A DNA stretch of 11,076 nt, from positions 1-11,076 of the forward strand of contig USFL01000026.1 of the NCBI GenBank assembly GCA_900553905.1, in the 5' to 3' direction. Below the pieces are notes generated by a model. The model saw only the letters and a list, made by a program, of their open reading frames with translations, had not been told where the DNA came from and did not search any database. This document shows, piece after piece, positions 1-5,577 of this stretch. Each line of letters begins with the position of its first letter. Positions within the stretch are counted from its first letter, which is position 1. The translations under genes were made by a program, and so were the position numbers. The stretch is from an uncultured Eubacteriales bacterium (GTDB lineage: Bacteria; Bacillota; Clostridia; Christensenellales; Aristaeellaceae).

Positions 1-47
1 CACGCCGCCAGCGTTCGTCCTGAGCCAGGATCAAACTCTTATGTTTA
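1..47 (-). rRNA. 16S ribosomal RNA, 5' end (partial)
   Basis: Read on the minus strand, this stretch carries the universal 16S 5' signature: AGAGTTTGATCCTGGCTCAG (positions 38 down to 19), followed by GACGAACGCTGGCGGCGTG. Only the first ~47 nt are present; the rest lies beyond the left edge. The mature 5' end is placed at about position 47 by analogy with other bacterial 16S genes, which start a few bases before this signature, so it is uncertain by several bases. The rRNA operon is transcribed leftward, away from radA. The conserved segment is too short to fix the phylum. Confidence 0.96.
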
Positions 48-170
48 ATTCCTGTTTACGCTCCAGATTTCTCTGGCTCGCAATTCACTCAATTCATTGA
101 CTGCTTGCGTTCTTGCTTTCCTATCTCTTGCTCTGTATCGTTTTCAAGGTTCGTTGCTCTCAAGCGAGCT
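48..170 (-). promoter_or_regulatory. rRNA operon leader
   Basis: This is the transcribed leader between the predicted start site (~169) and the 16S gene. It contains a segment AACCTTGAAAACGATACAG (minus strand, within 131-152) resembling the leader/spacer motif often seen before rRNA genes in Bacillota, thought to serve antitermination or processing. Closer to the 16S gene there is a small hairpin, CCAGA-GAAA-TCTGG (76 down to 63), with a GAAA tetraloop. The function of both elements is inferred. Confidence 0.6.
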
Positions 171-175
171 TGTCT

Positions 176-204
176 ATATTACCACAGACCGGGCATCGTG
201 TCAA
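176..204 (-). promoter_or_regulatory. rRNA operon promoter
   Basis: On the minus strand, a perfect -35 box TTGACA (204-199) is separated by exactly 17 bp from a -10 box TAATAT (181-176). The predicted start is near 169. Just upstream on the same strand (about 205-233) are three A-tracts separated by short breaks, as in an UP element that binds the RNA polymerase alpha subunit. This combination is typical of strong rRNA promoters. No second tandem promoter was found between here and the radA promoter. Confidence 0.85.
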
Positions 205-325
205 CATCTTTTTTCAATTTTTTCGATTTTTTTGCCGGCCGATTTCAGCGGAGCCGCCGCTCCCTCCCGCGCTGATGAACGCAGTGTAAATTCGCTTTTT
301 CCGTGCTGCTTCCACCCCGGTTTTA

Positions 326-334
326 TGGTATACT
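326..334 (+). promoter_or_regulatory. Probable radA promoter (extended -10)
   Basis: The string TGGTATACT is an extended -10 element: TG, one base, then TATACT at 329-334. No convincing -35 box lies 16-18 bp upstream, which an extended -10 promoter can tolerate. The expected start near 341 leaves an unusually long radA leader of about 165 nt. It is divergent from the rRNA promoter, with ~170 bp between the two start sites. Confidence 0.55.
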
Positions 335-361
335 GAATCTGTATATTCTTTTGCACTCATC

Positions 362-492
362 TGTCGAATCCGGGCGAACAGTTTTTTGCCCGCTCGACAC
401 CATTCCCGCAAACCTGTCATGGCAGCCTGTCCCATCCGCGAGGTATGATAGGGACAAGCCCGTCGCGACAGCCGCATGCCGCCGCGGGCGGC
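362..492 (+). promoter_or_regulatory. Structured 5' leader of radA
   Basis: Three successive hairpins can be drawn in the leader. The first is two-part: TGTCGA (362-367) with TCGACA (394-399), enclosing CGGGC (371-375) with GCCCG (388-392). The second pairs TGTCCC (428-433) with GGGACA (451-456). The third is GCCGCC-GCG-GGCGGC (478-492), ending 5 nt before the radA SD. None is followed by a run of T, so none is an evident terminator. The sequence matches no riboswitch class I recognise. Confidence 0.4.
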
Positions 493-508
493 AGAACAGG
501 AGTACCCC

Positions 509-1888
509 TTGGCCAAGGAAAAGACCTGCTATGTCTGCGCCTCCTGCGGCTATGAAACCGCGCGCTGGCTGGGCTGCTGCCCGGACTGCGGCGAGTGGAA
601 CACCTTTGAGGAGCGCAAAACGGTAACCCCAACCCCTGTTGCCAGCAAGACCGCCGAGAAGGCGGCCCGGTATCAGACCACCCAGAAAAGCGAAGCCATC
701 CCGCTAAGTCAGGTGCAGGAGCGCCCCATGCCCCGGTCCTCCACAGGCAATGAGGAGCTGGACCGCGTGCTGGGAGGCGGTCTGGTGCCGGGCAGCGCCA
801 TCCTCATCGGCGGAGACCCCGGTATCGGCAAAAGCACGTTGCTTTTGCAGGTGGCAGGAAGTCTCAGCCAGCAGTGCCGCGTGCTCTATGTCAGCGGCGA
901 GGAAAGCGCGCACCAAATCAAGATGCGCGCCTCGCGCATCGGCGTGCCGCAGGATACGCTCTACGTGCTCACCGAGAACGACGTGGAAAGCGTGCTGGAA
1001 AAATGCGGCCGGATGCAGCCCGACGTGCTCGTCATCGATTCCATCCAGACCATGGTGTCCCAGGACAGCGCCAGCGCGCCGGGAAGCGTTTCCCAGGTGC
1101 GCCAGAGCGCGGGCGCGATCGTACGCTTCGCCAAGGAGACGGGCACCTCGGTGTTCATCGTAGGGCACGTTACAAAGGAAGGAAGCCTCGCGGGGCCGCG
1201 CGTGCTGGAGCACATGGTGGACGCGGTGCTCTACTTCGAGGGGGACCGCCAGCACGAATACCGGCTGCTTCGCGCGGTGAAAAACCGCTTTGGTTCGGTC
1301 AACGAGCTGGGCGTGTTTGAAATGCGCGCCGAGGGGATGGTTCCCGTGACCAATCCCAGCGAAAGCCTGCTCAGCCAGCGCGCCCGCGGCATCAGCGGAA
1401 GCGTGGTGCTGTGCACGCTTCAGGGCAGCCGTCCCATCCTGTGCGACCTCCAGGCCCTGGCATCCCGCTCGTTTTACACCGTGCCCAAACGCACGGTGGG
1501 CGGCATGGATTCCAGCCGTGTGGCGCTGCTCCTGGCGGTGATGGAAAAGCGCGCCGGCAAGAAGCTGTTCGATCAGGACGTGTACATCAACGTGGCGGGT
1601 GGTCTGGCCCTGAGCGACCCCGCGGCCGATCTGGCCGTATGCGTGGCCGTGGCCTCCAGCCTGATGGGTTTTACCCTTTCCCCCACGCTCAGCGTCATGG
1701 GCGAGGTGGGCCTCTGCGGCGAGGTCCGCCCCGTGGCGCAGGCCGAGCGGCGCGTGGCCGAGTGCGTGCGCCTGGGCTTTACGGAGATCCTTTTGCCCCG
1801 GCAGAACCTCAAGCGCCTCCGTCCCATCGACGGAGTACGAATGACGGGCGTGGACACGCTGATGCAGGCCCTCGCCGTCGTCGGCTGA
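509..1888 (+). CDS. radA: DNA repair protein RadA (Sms)
   Basis: This is the bacterial RadA/Sms protein, a RecA-related ATPase that helps process recombination intermediates and drives branch migration during repair. An N-terminal C4 zinc finger (Cys10, Cys13, Cys24, Cys27) is followed by a RecA-like core with Walker A GDPGIGKST (102-110), Walker B VLVIDS (173-178) and the diagnostic KNRFG motif (258-262). The C-terminal third is the Lon-protease-like domain. The 459 aa length is normal for the family. The start is TTG at 509: AGGAG lies 6 nt upstream and the protein then begins MAKEK, as RadA proteins usually do. An ATG at 476 in frame would add 11 unconserved residues and has no good SD. 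It is probably co-transcribed with the PIN/TRAM gene 50 nt downstream, since no terminator separates them. Confidence 0.97.
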   Translation: MAKEKTCYVCASCGYETARWLGCCPDCGEWNTFEERKTVTPTPVASKTAEKAARYQTTQKSEAIPLSQVQERPMPRSSTGNEELDRVLGGGLVPGSAILIGGDPGIGKSTLLLQVAGSLSQQCRVLYVSGEESAHQIKMRASRIGVPQDTLYVLTENDVESVLEKCGRMQPDVLVIDSIQTMVSQDSASAPGSVSQVRQSAGAIVRFAKETGTSVFIVGHVTKEGSLAGPRVLEHMVDAVLYFEGDRQHEYRLLRAVKNRFGSVNELGVFEMRAEGMVPVTNPSESLLSQRARGISGSVVLCTLQGSRPILCDLQALASRSFYTVPKRTVGGMDSSRVALLLAVMEKRAGKKLFDQDVYINVAGGLALSDPAADLAVCVAVASSLMGFTLSPTLSVMGEVGLCGEVRPVAQAERRVAECVRLGFTEILLPRQNLKRLRPIDGVRMTGVDTLMQALAVVG

Positions 1889-1938
1889 CCTTTTTCTACA
1901 TCTAATAGTCAGAACCAAAAGGCAGGTTGTATAGCATT

Positions 1939-3108
1939 ATGAAGAACAAAACAGTGGAAAAGCTGATGCGCTTTCTCATCACGCTCCTTGGGGCGGGTAT
2001 CGGGGCGGCGCTGGCGGCGCTGATTTTGCCGCTGTTCTCGCGCTGGTATCCCCTCTCCCCCTATGCGCCCATCGCGCTGTATGCGGCGCTGTGCCTGATC
2101 GGCGCCGCCGTGTGCTTCGCCTTTTCCAGTGCCATCATCGGCCGTACCATGAAGCTGATCACGGCCATTGAACGCCGGTGGGACGCGATGCCCACCCAGC
2201 AGATCGTGCTGACCTCCATCGGGATGATCATGGGGCTGGTGGTGGCCGCCCTGATCACCCAGCTCATCCTTTCGGCGGGCGCGAGCCTGATCACCATCAG
2301 CTTCAGCGCGCTGACCTATGTGGTGCTGGGGTACGTGGGGCTGCGAATCGGCTTTCACCGCTACCGCGGCGGGAAGTCTCCGCGCATGCGCCGGCATCTG
2401 CGCCGCGCCGCCGAGGCCGGCATCCTGGATGACGCGGACCTGCTCATGGCCGATGAGGGCGGGGAGGAAGAGACGGATGACGTCCCGACCGCACAGCCGT
2501 CCCGCAAATACCTGGACACCTCGGTCATCATCGACGGGCGCGTGGTGGACATCGTCAAGACCGGCTTTCTAGAGGGCGAAATCGTGGTGCCGCAGTTTGT
2601 GCTGGCGGAGCTGCGCCACATCGCCGACAGCGGCGACAGCCTGCGCCGCGCGCGGGGCCGCCGGGGGCTGGATGTGCTGGCCAAGCTGCAAAAGGAGTTG
2701 AAAACGCCCATCGTCGTGGACGAGACGGATTATCCCGATCTGGAGGAGGTAGACGTCAAGCTCCTGCGCCTGTGCCGGGACAAGGGCGGCACCGTGGTCA
2801 CCAATGACTACAACCTCAACAAGGTGGCGGGCGTGACCGGCCTGCGCGTGCTCAACATCAACGACCTGGCCAACGCTCTCAAGCCCATGCTCATGGCCGG
2901 GGAAGAGCTCACCGTGCAGATCGTGCGGGAGGGCAAGGAGCCAGGCCAGGGCGTGGCCTATCTGGATGACGGCACCATGATCGTGGTGGAAAACGGCCGC
3001 CGCTATGTGGGCGAGACCGTGACCGCCGTAGTGACCACCGTACTCCAGACCAGCGCCGGGCGCATGATCTTCACCCGGCTCAAGCCCGCGGATGAAAAGG
3101 CCGGCTGA
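1939..3108 (+). CDS. yacL: Membrane-anchored PIN/TRAM domain protein (YacL family)
   Basis: The protein belongs to the YacL family, in which N-terminal membrane helices anchor a cytoplasmic PIN (nuclease-fold) domain followed by a TRAM RNA-binding domain. Four hydrophobic segments (about 11-31, 45-65, 92-112, 117-137) precede a PIN domain from ~190 (YLDTSVIIDGRVVDI). Candidate metal-binding acids are Asp193, Glu224, Asp272 and Asp290 (the last in VTNDYNLN). The TRAM domain starts near 319 (GEELTVQIVREG). The 389 aa length is close to the family norm. An in-frame TTG at 1927 adds four residues and sits closer to AAAAGG (1917-1922), so the start is uncertain between the two. In Bacillus, radA, disA and yacL are consecutive; here disA is absent. 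The substrate is not established; ribonuclease activity is inferred from the fold. Confidence 0.92.
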   Translation: MKNKTVEKLMRFLITLLGAGIGAALAALILPLFSRWYPLSPYAPIALYAALCLIGAAVCFAFSSAIIGRTMKLITAIERRWDAMPTQQIVLTSIGMIMGLVVAALITQLILSAGASLITISFSALTYVVLGYVGLRIGFHRYRGGKSPRMRRHLRRAAEAGILDDADLLMADEGGEEETDDVPTAQPSRKYLDTSVIIDGRVVDIVKTGFLEGEIVVPQFVLAELRHIADSGDSLRRARGRRGLDVLAKLQKELKTPIVVDETDYPDLEEVDVKLLRLCRDKGGTVVTNDYNLNKVAGVTGLRVLNINDLANALKPMLMAGEELTVQIVREGKEPGQGVAYLDDGTMIVVENGRRYVGETVTAVVTTVLQTSAGRMIFTRLKPADEKAG

Positions 3109-3118
3109 ATCCCGTCCC

Positions 3119-3169
3119 AAAGCGCAGTTCTCCCGGAGGCCGTTAGGCCTCCGGGAGAACGCTTTTATT
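3119..3169 (+). terminator. Terminator between convergent genes
   Basis: A perfect 15-bp stem, GTTCTCCCGGAGGCC (3127-3141) with GGCCTCCGGGAGAAC (3146-3160), has a GTTA loop and is followed on the plus strand by GCTTTTATT. The stem can extend as AAAGC (3119-3123) with GCTTT (3161-3165) across a 3-nt bulge. It terminates radA-yacL. The convergent acetyltransferase stops at 3165-3167, inside the T-rich tail, so the same hairpin probably ends that transcript too. In that direction the U-run is only TTT, so termination may be weaker. Confidence 0.9.
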
Positions 3170-3803
3170 CGATGGGCGCGTAACCGCCCAAAAGCTCGGG
3201 ATGGAAGCGCATGCTGTCCTTCTCCGTGATCTGACGAATCACCCGGCAGGGAACGCCCGCCGCCAGCGAAAAGGGCGGTATGTCGCGCGTGACCACGCTG
3301 CCCGCGCCGATCACGCAGCCGTCCCCGATCGTCACCCCGCCGGTCACCACCACATTGGCCCCCAGCCATACGTCGTTGCCGATGGTCACAGGCCTTGCGT
3401 AGCACAGATGCGCGGGCTGTCCATCCGGACCGAGCATCTGCCGGCGCTCGCCGGGAAGCAGCGGATGCACGGGCGTAACGATGGTCACATTGGGACCGCA
3501 GTTCACATCGTCCCCGATGGTCACGCGCGCATCGTCCTGGATGGTCAGGTTGAAGTTGCCAAAAAACCGCTTGCCGATGGTCGTGTGGGTGCCGTAGTGG
3601 AACTGCACCGGCCCCTGAATGAAGCCATCCTCGCCCATAGCGCCCACGATCTGCCGAAGCAGCGCCGCGCGAGTTTCCACATCATCCTCAAAGGTCTGAT
3701 TATACCGCAGGCACAGGTTGTGCGTGCGCAGCTTGATGTCCCGCAGCTCCTCGGCGCCCGGCCGGAACAGCAGCCCCTGAAAGATGCGTTCCTCCTCCGT
3801 CAT
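3165..3803 (-). CDS. Maltose/galactoside-type O-acetyltransferase
   Basis: This is a left-handed beta-helix (hexapeptide repeat) acetyltransferase of the Maa/LacA/NodL group, which transfers acetyl from acetyl-CoA to sugar hydroxyls in the cytoplasm. The N-terminal helical cap reads MTEEERIFQGLLFRPG. Hexapeptide turns follow from ~72 (TTIGKRF, VTIGDDV, VTIGNDV, VTIGDGCVIGAGSVV). The conserved catalytic His of the family is His113 in TPVHPLLPGER. The tail AAGVPCRVIR is also typical. Length is 212 aa. The ATG at 3803 is chosen because GGGAGG lies about 9 nt upstream and the cap begins there; in-frame upstream codons run into the hairpin at 3810-3849. The true acceptor is unknown. It follows an Lsa-type ABC-F gene, but it lacks the features of streptogramin acetyltransferases (Vat). 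Confidence 0.92.
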   Translation of the reverse strand: MTEEERIFQGLLFRPGAEELRDIKLRTHNLCLRYNQTFEDDVETRAALLRQIVGAMGEDGFIQGPVQFHYGTHTTIGKRFFGNFNLTIQDDARVTIGDDVNCGPNVTIVTPVHPLLPGERRQMLGPDGQPAHLCYARPVTIGNDVWLGANVVVTGGVTIGDGCVIGAGSVVTRDIPPFSLAAGVPCRVIRQITEKDSMRFHPELLGGYAPIE

Positions 3804-3849
3804 CCAAAACCGCCTCCCGTCTGCCGCCATTGTAGCAGACGGGAGGCGG
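3804..3849 (-). terminator. ABC-F gene terminator overlapping the acetyltransferase SD
   Basis: A perfect 15-bp inverted repeat, CCGCCTCCCGTCTGC and GCAGACGGGAGGCGG, occupies 3810-3824 and 3835-3849 with a 10-nt loop. On the minus strand it is followed by TTTTGG, a short U-run, and it starts 4 nt after the ABC-F stop codon. This fits a weak to moderate intrinsic terminator. The 3' arm contains GGGAGG, the SD of the acetyltransferase, so in read-through RNA the stem would also block that site. Confidence 0.75.
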
Positions 3850-3857
3850 CGTTTCAA
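3829..3857 (-). promoter_or_regulatory. Promoter of the acetyltransferase gene
   Basis: On the minus strand, TTGAAA (3857-3852) and TACAAT (3834-3829) are separated by exactly 17 bp. The -35 box contains the TGA stop of the ABC-F gene (3856-3854). The -10 box lies in the loop of the hairpin 3810-3849. The expected start near 3822 is inside the 3' arm, leaving a ~19-nt leader that still contains the SD. Confidence 0.65.
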
Positions 3858-5344
3858 GGGGTCATTTCCAGACGGATAGCCGCGCGCGTTACAACCGTTT
3901 CCAGAAAGCGCGCGTCATGCTCGACCACCAGCAGCGTGGGCGCATACCGCAAAATGAGCTCCTCCACCTGCCGCCGGCTCAAAACGTCGATATAGTTCAG
4001 CGGCTCGTCCCATACGTAGAGATGCGCGGGCGTGCACAGGCTCCTGGCCAGCAGCAGCTTCTTTTTCTGCCCCTGGCTCCATTCGCTCAGATCCCGCTCA
4101 AAATGCTCCCGGCTCATGTCCATGTTGCGCAGAATCGCCTTGAACAGCGTTTCATCCAGCCCGCTCTGCCGAATGAAGTCCCGCATGCCGCCACGAAGGT
4201 CCTCCGCCTCCTGCGGCACGTAGGACACCACCAGCCCGGAGGCGATGCTCACCTTGCCTTCCAGCGCTCCGCCCACGCCGCACAGCGCCTTGAGCACGCT
4301 GCTCTTGCCCGCGCCGTTGGGGCCGGTCAGCGCCACGCGGTCGCCCCGGCGGATGTCAAAACGCAGCCCCTCGCAGACGGTGCGCCCGCCGTAGCGCACG
4401 GCGCCGTCCTCCACCCGCACCAGCGTCTCCTTGGGATGGCGCAGCACCGTCAGCTTTAGCTCGCCCACACGTTCCACGTTGTGAAGCAGTCCGCGCTTTT
4501 CCTCCACGGCGCGCTCGCGGCGGCGCAGCGTGGAGGTGGAGCGCTTCATCATGGCCGCGCTTCGCGCCCCTATGTAGCCCCGGTCCACCGCCGCCGTTTC
4601 GCTGGGCGAAACGTGAAACTTGCCCTTTTCGCACCGGTCGCTCCACCTGGCCGCGCGGCGCGCGCTCTCCTCCAGCCGCGCAATGTCGCGCCTAAGATCC
4701 TCGTTGCGCGCCTCCTCCCAGGCGTTCTGCCGGTCGAAGCGCTCCTGCCAGGCGTCGTAATCGCCCTGCATCACCCAGGCGTCGCTTCGGTTGAGTGCCA
4801 GCACATGGTCCACGCAGCCGTTGAGAAAGGTGCGGTCATGGCTGACCAGCAGAAAGCCGTCCTTGCGCCGGAGATAGCGCGCCACCAGCTCGCGCCCGTG
4901 CGCGTCCAGATGGTTGGTCGGCTCGTCGATCAGGGGATAGGCATCCTCCCGCGCAAACAGCGCGCTGAGCAGCGCCTTGGTCTGCTCGCCCCTGCTAAGT
5001 GTGGAAAAGGGACGCTCCAGCGCCTCCTCCCCCACGCCCAGCAGCTTCCATTCCCGCAGAATCTGCCATTCCTCCGCACCGGGCGCCGCCTGCCTGAGCA
5101 CCTCTAGGGCCGTAAGCGAGGCATCCGCCACCTCATAGGGGAAATACGCCGCCTCCAGCGGCAGGTCGATTGCGCCCTCAAAGGACATGCGCCCTGTCAT
5201 CAGGCGAAGCAGCGTGGTCTTGCCTCGCCCGTTGCGGCCGATCAGCCCCAGCCGCCAGCCGGTGTCCAGATTCAGGTTCAGATGTTCAAAAATGGGCTCG
5301 CCGCCCGGATAGGCAAAGGTAAGATCTCGGATGGACAGCTGCAT
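3854..5344 (-). CDS. ABC-F ribosome protection protein, Lsa type
   Basis: This is a tandem-ATPase ABC-F protein without membrane segments. It closely resembles the Lsa group, which binds the ribosomal E site and displaces lincosamides, pleuromutilins and streptogramin A. NBD1 has Walker A GRNGRGKT (36-43), signature LSRGEQ (116-121), Walker B YPLIDEPTNHLD and switch His169. A charged helical linker spans ~200-300. NBD2 has Walker A GPNGAGKS (341-348), signature WSQGQKKK (422-429), Walker B YVWDEPLNYIDV and His476. Both catalytic glutamates (141, 447) are present. The length is 496 aa. The ATG at 5344 has AAAGGAG 9 nt upstream; a TTG at 5428 in frame would add 28 residues translated from the leader's terminator region and is rejected. 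The long leader suggests drug-inducible expression. Resistance itself is inferred from similarity, not shown. Confidence 0.93.
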   Translation of the reverse strand: MQLSIRDLTFAYPGGEPIFEHLNLNLDTGWRLGLIGRNGRGKTTLLRLMTGRMSFEGAIDLPLEAAYFPYEVADASLTALEVLRQAAPGAEEWQILREWKLLGVGEEALERPFSTLSRGEQTKALLSALFAREDAYPLIDEPTNHLDAHGRELVARYLRRKDGFLLVSHDRTFLNGCVDHVLALNRSDAWVMQGDYDAWQERFDRQNAWEEARNEDLRRDIARLEESARRAARWSDRCEKGKFHVSPSETAAVDRGYIGARSAAMMKRSTSTLRRRERAVEEKRGLLHNVERVGELKLTVLRHPKETLVRVEDGAVRYGGRTVCEGLRFDIRRGDRVALTGPNGAGKSSVLKALCGVGGALEGKVSIASGLVVSYVPQEAEDLRGGMRDFIRQSGLDETLFKAILRNMDMSREHFERDLSEWSQGQKKKLLLARSLCTPAHLYVWDEPLNYIDVLSRRQVEELILRYAPTLLVVEHDARFLETVVTRAAIRLEMTP

Positions 5345-5353
5345 TTCCGGCTT

Positions 5354-5398
5354 CTCCTTTCCAAAAGGGGAAGGGCAAAAAAGCGCAGCAAAAAGGAG
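5354..5398 (-). promoter_or_regulatory. SD and anti-SD pair of the ABC-F gene
   Basis: The ABC-F SD, AAAGGAG (5360-5354), is an exact complement of CTCCTTT (5398-5392) in the leader. The anti-SD strand lies in the loop of the terminator at 5377-5412. Pairing would hide the start site. This suggests translational control in addition to transcription attenuation. Confidence 0.5.
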
Positions 5399-5412
5399 CC
5401 TTCCGGCTGCGC
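5377..5412 (-). terminator. Attenuator terminator in the ABC-F leader
   Basis: On the minus strand, GCGCAGC (5412-5406) pairs with GCTGCGC (5389-5383) and is followed directly by six T (5382-5377). It sits inside the leader, between the promoter and the ABC-F start codon. A smaller hairpin AGCC-GGAA-GGCT (5408-5397) uses the same 5' arm and would exclude the terminator. It is also the only evident terminator for the upstream membrane-protein operon. Confidence 0.75.
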
Positions 5413-5502
5413 CCGTCTGCCATGGCAAAGCCGTCCCCGCCTGCGCGGGAACCTGCTTGCACCTTCCCCGTCCATCAACGCATGAGCGGGTTTCCGGCAG
5501 AC

Positions 5503-5514
5503 TTATTTGCGCAT
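5503..5514 (-). CDS. Three-codon leader ORF (Met-Arg-Lys) upstream of the ABC-F gene
   Basis: ATG CGC AAA TAA is preceded by AAAGGGAG (5530-5523), an SD as good as those of the real genes here, with 8 nt spacing to the ATG. It begins about 28 nt into the predicted leader RNA. Nothing else in the leader has a comparable SD. Immediately after the stop, GTCTGCC (5502-5496) is an exact complement of GGCAGAC (5421-5415), which abuts the terminator's 5' arm. A ribosome paused on this ORF would cover the first strand. Such short upstream ORFs are a known basis for antibiotic-induced attenuation of ABC-F genes. Translation here is inferred. Confidence 0.6.
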   Translation of the reverse strand: MRK

Positions 5515-5548
5515 CCTTTCAACTCCCTTTGCTATTTAGGATATCGCT

Positions 5549-5577
5549 ATTATACCATGCCGCAGCCGTTCTGTCAA
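5549..5577 (-). promoter_or_regulatory. Promoter of the ABC-F gene (perfect consensus)
   Basis: On the minus strand, TTGACA (5577-5572), a 17-bp spacer and TATAAT (5554-5549) match the sigma-A consensus at all twelve positions, and TG at 5557-5556 makes the -10 extended. The expected start near 5542 gives a leader of about 198 nt. The -35 box contains the TGA stop of the upstream membrane-protein gene (5576-5574). Such a strong constitutive-type promoter suits a gene controlled downstream by attenuation. Confidence 0.9.

Noticed and set aside
97..516. Small open frames between the rRNA and radA genes
   Set aside because: They overlap the rRNA leader, both promoters or the radA leader, and none has a convincing SD or domain.
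704..1918. 404-codon open frame antisense to radA
   Set aside because: It is a shadow of GC-rich codon use; its translation is rich in His, Ala and Arg with no recognisable domain, while the plus strand encodes a clear RadA.
3165..3803. Streptogramin acetyltransferase (Vat) next to an ABC-F gene
   Set aside because: The protein has the N-terminal cap and TPVHPL active-site context of maltose/galactoside acetyltransferases, and lacks the Vat-type N-terminus and C-terminal extension.
5345..5428. N-terminal extension of the ABC-F protein from a TTG at 5428
   Set aside because: It would translate the terminator and anti-SD region, has no suitable SD, and the Lsa-like alignment begins at the ATG at 5344 behind AAAGGAG.
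5278..5478. 66-codon frame beginning in the ABC-F leader
   Set aside because: It has no SD, runs through the terminator and out of frame into the ABC-F gene, and its product has no recognisable features.
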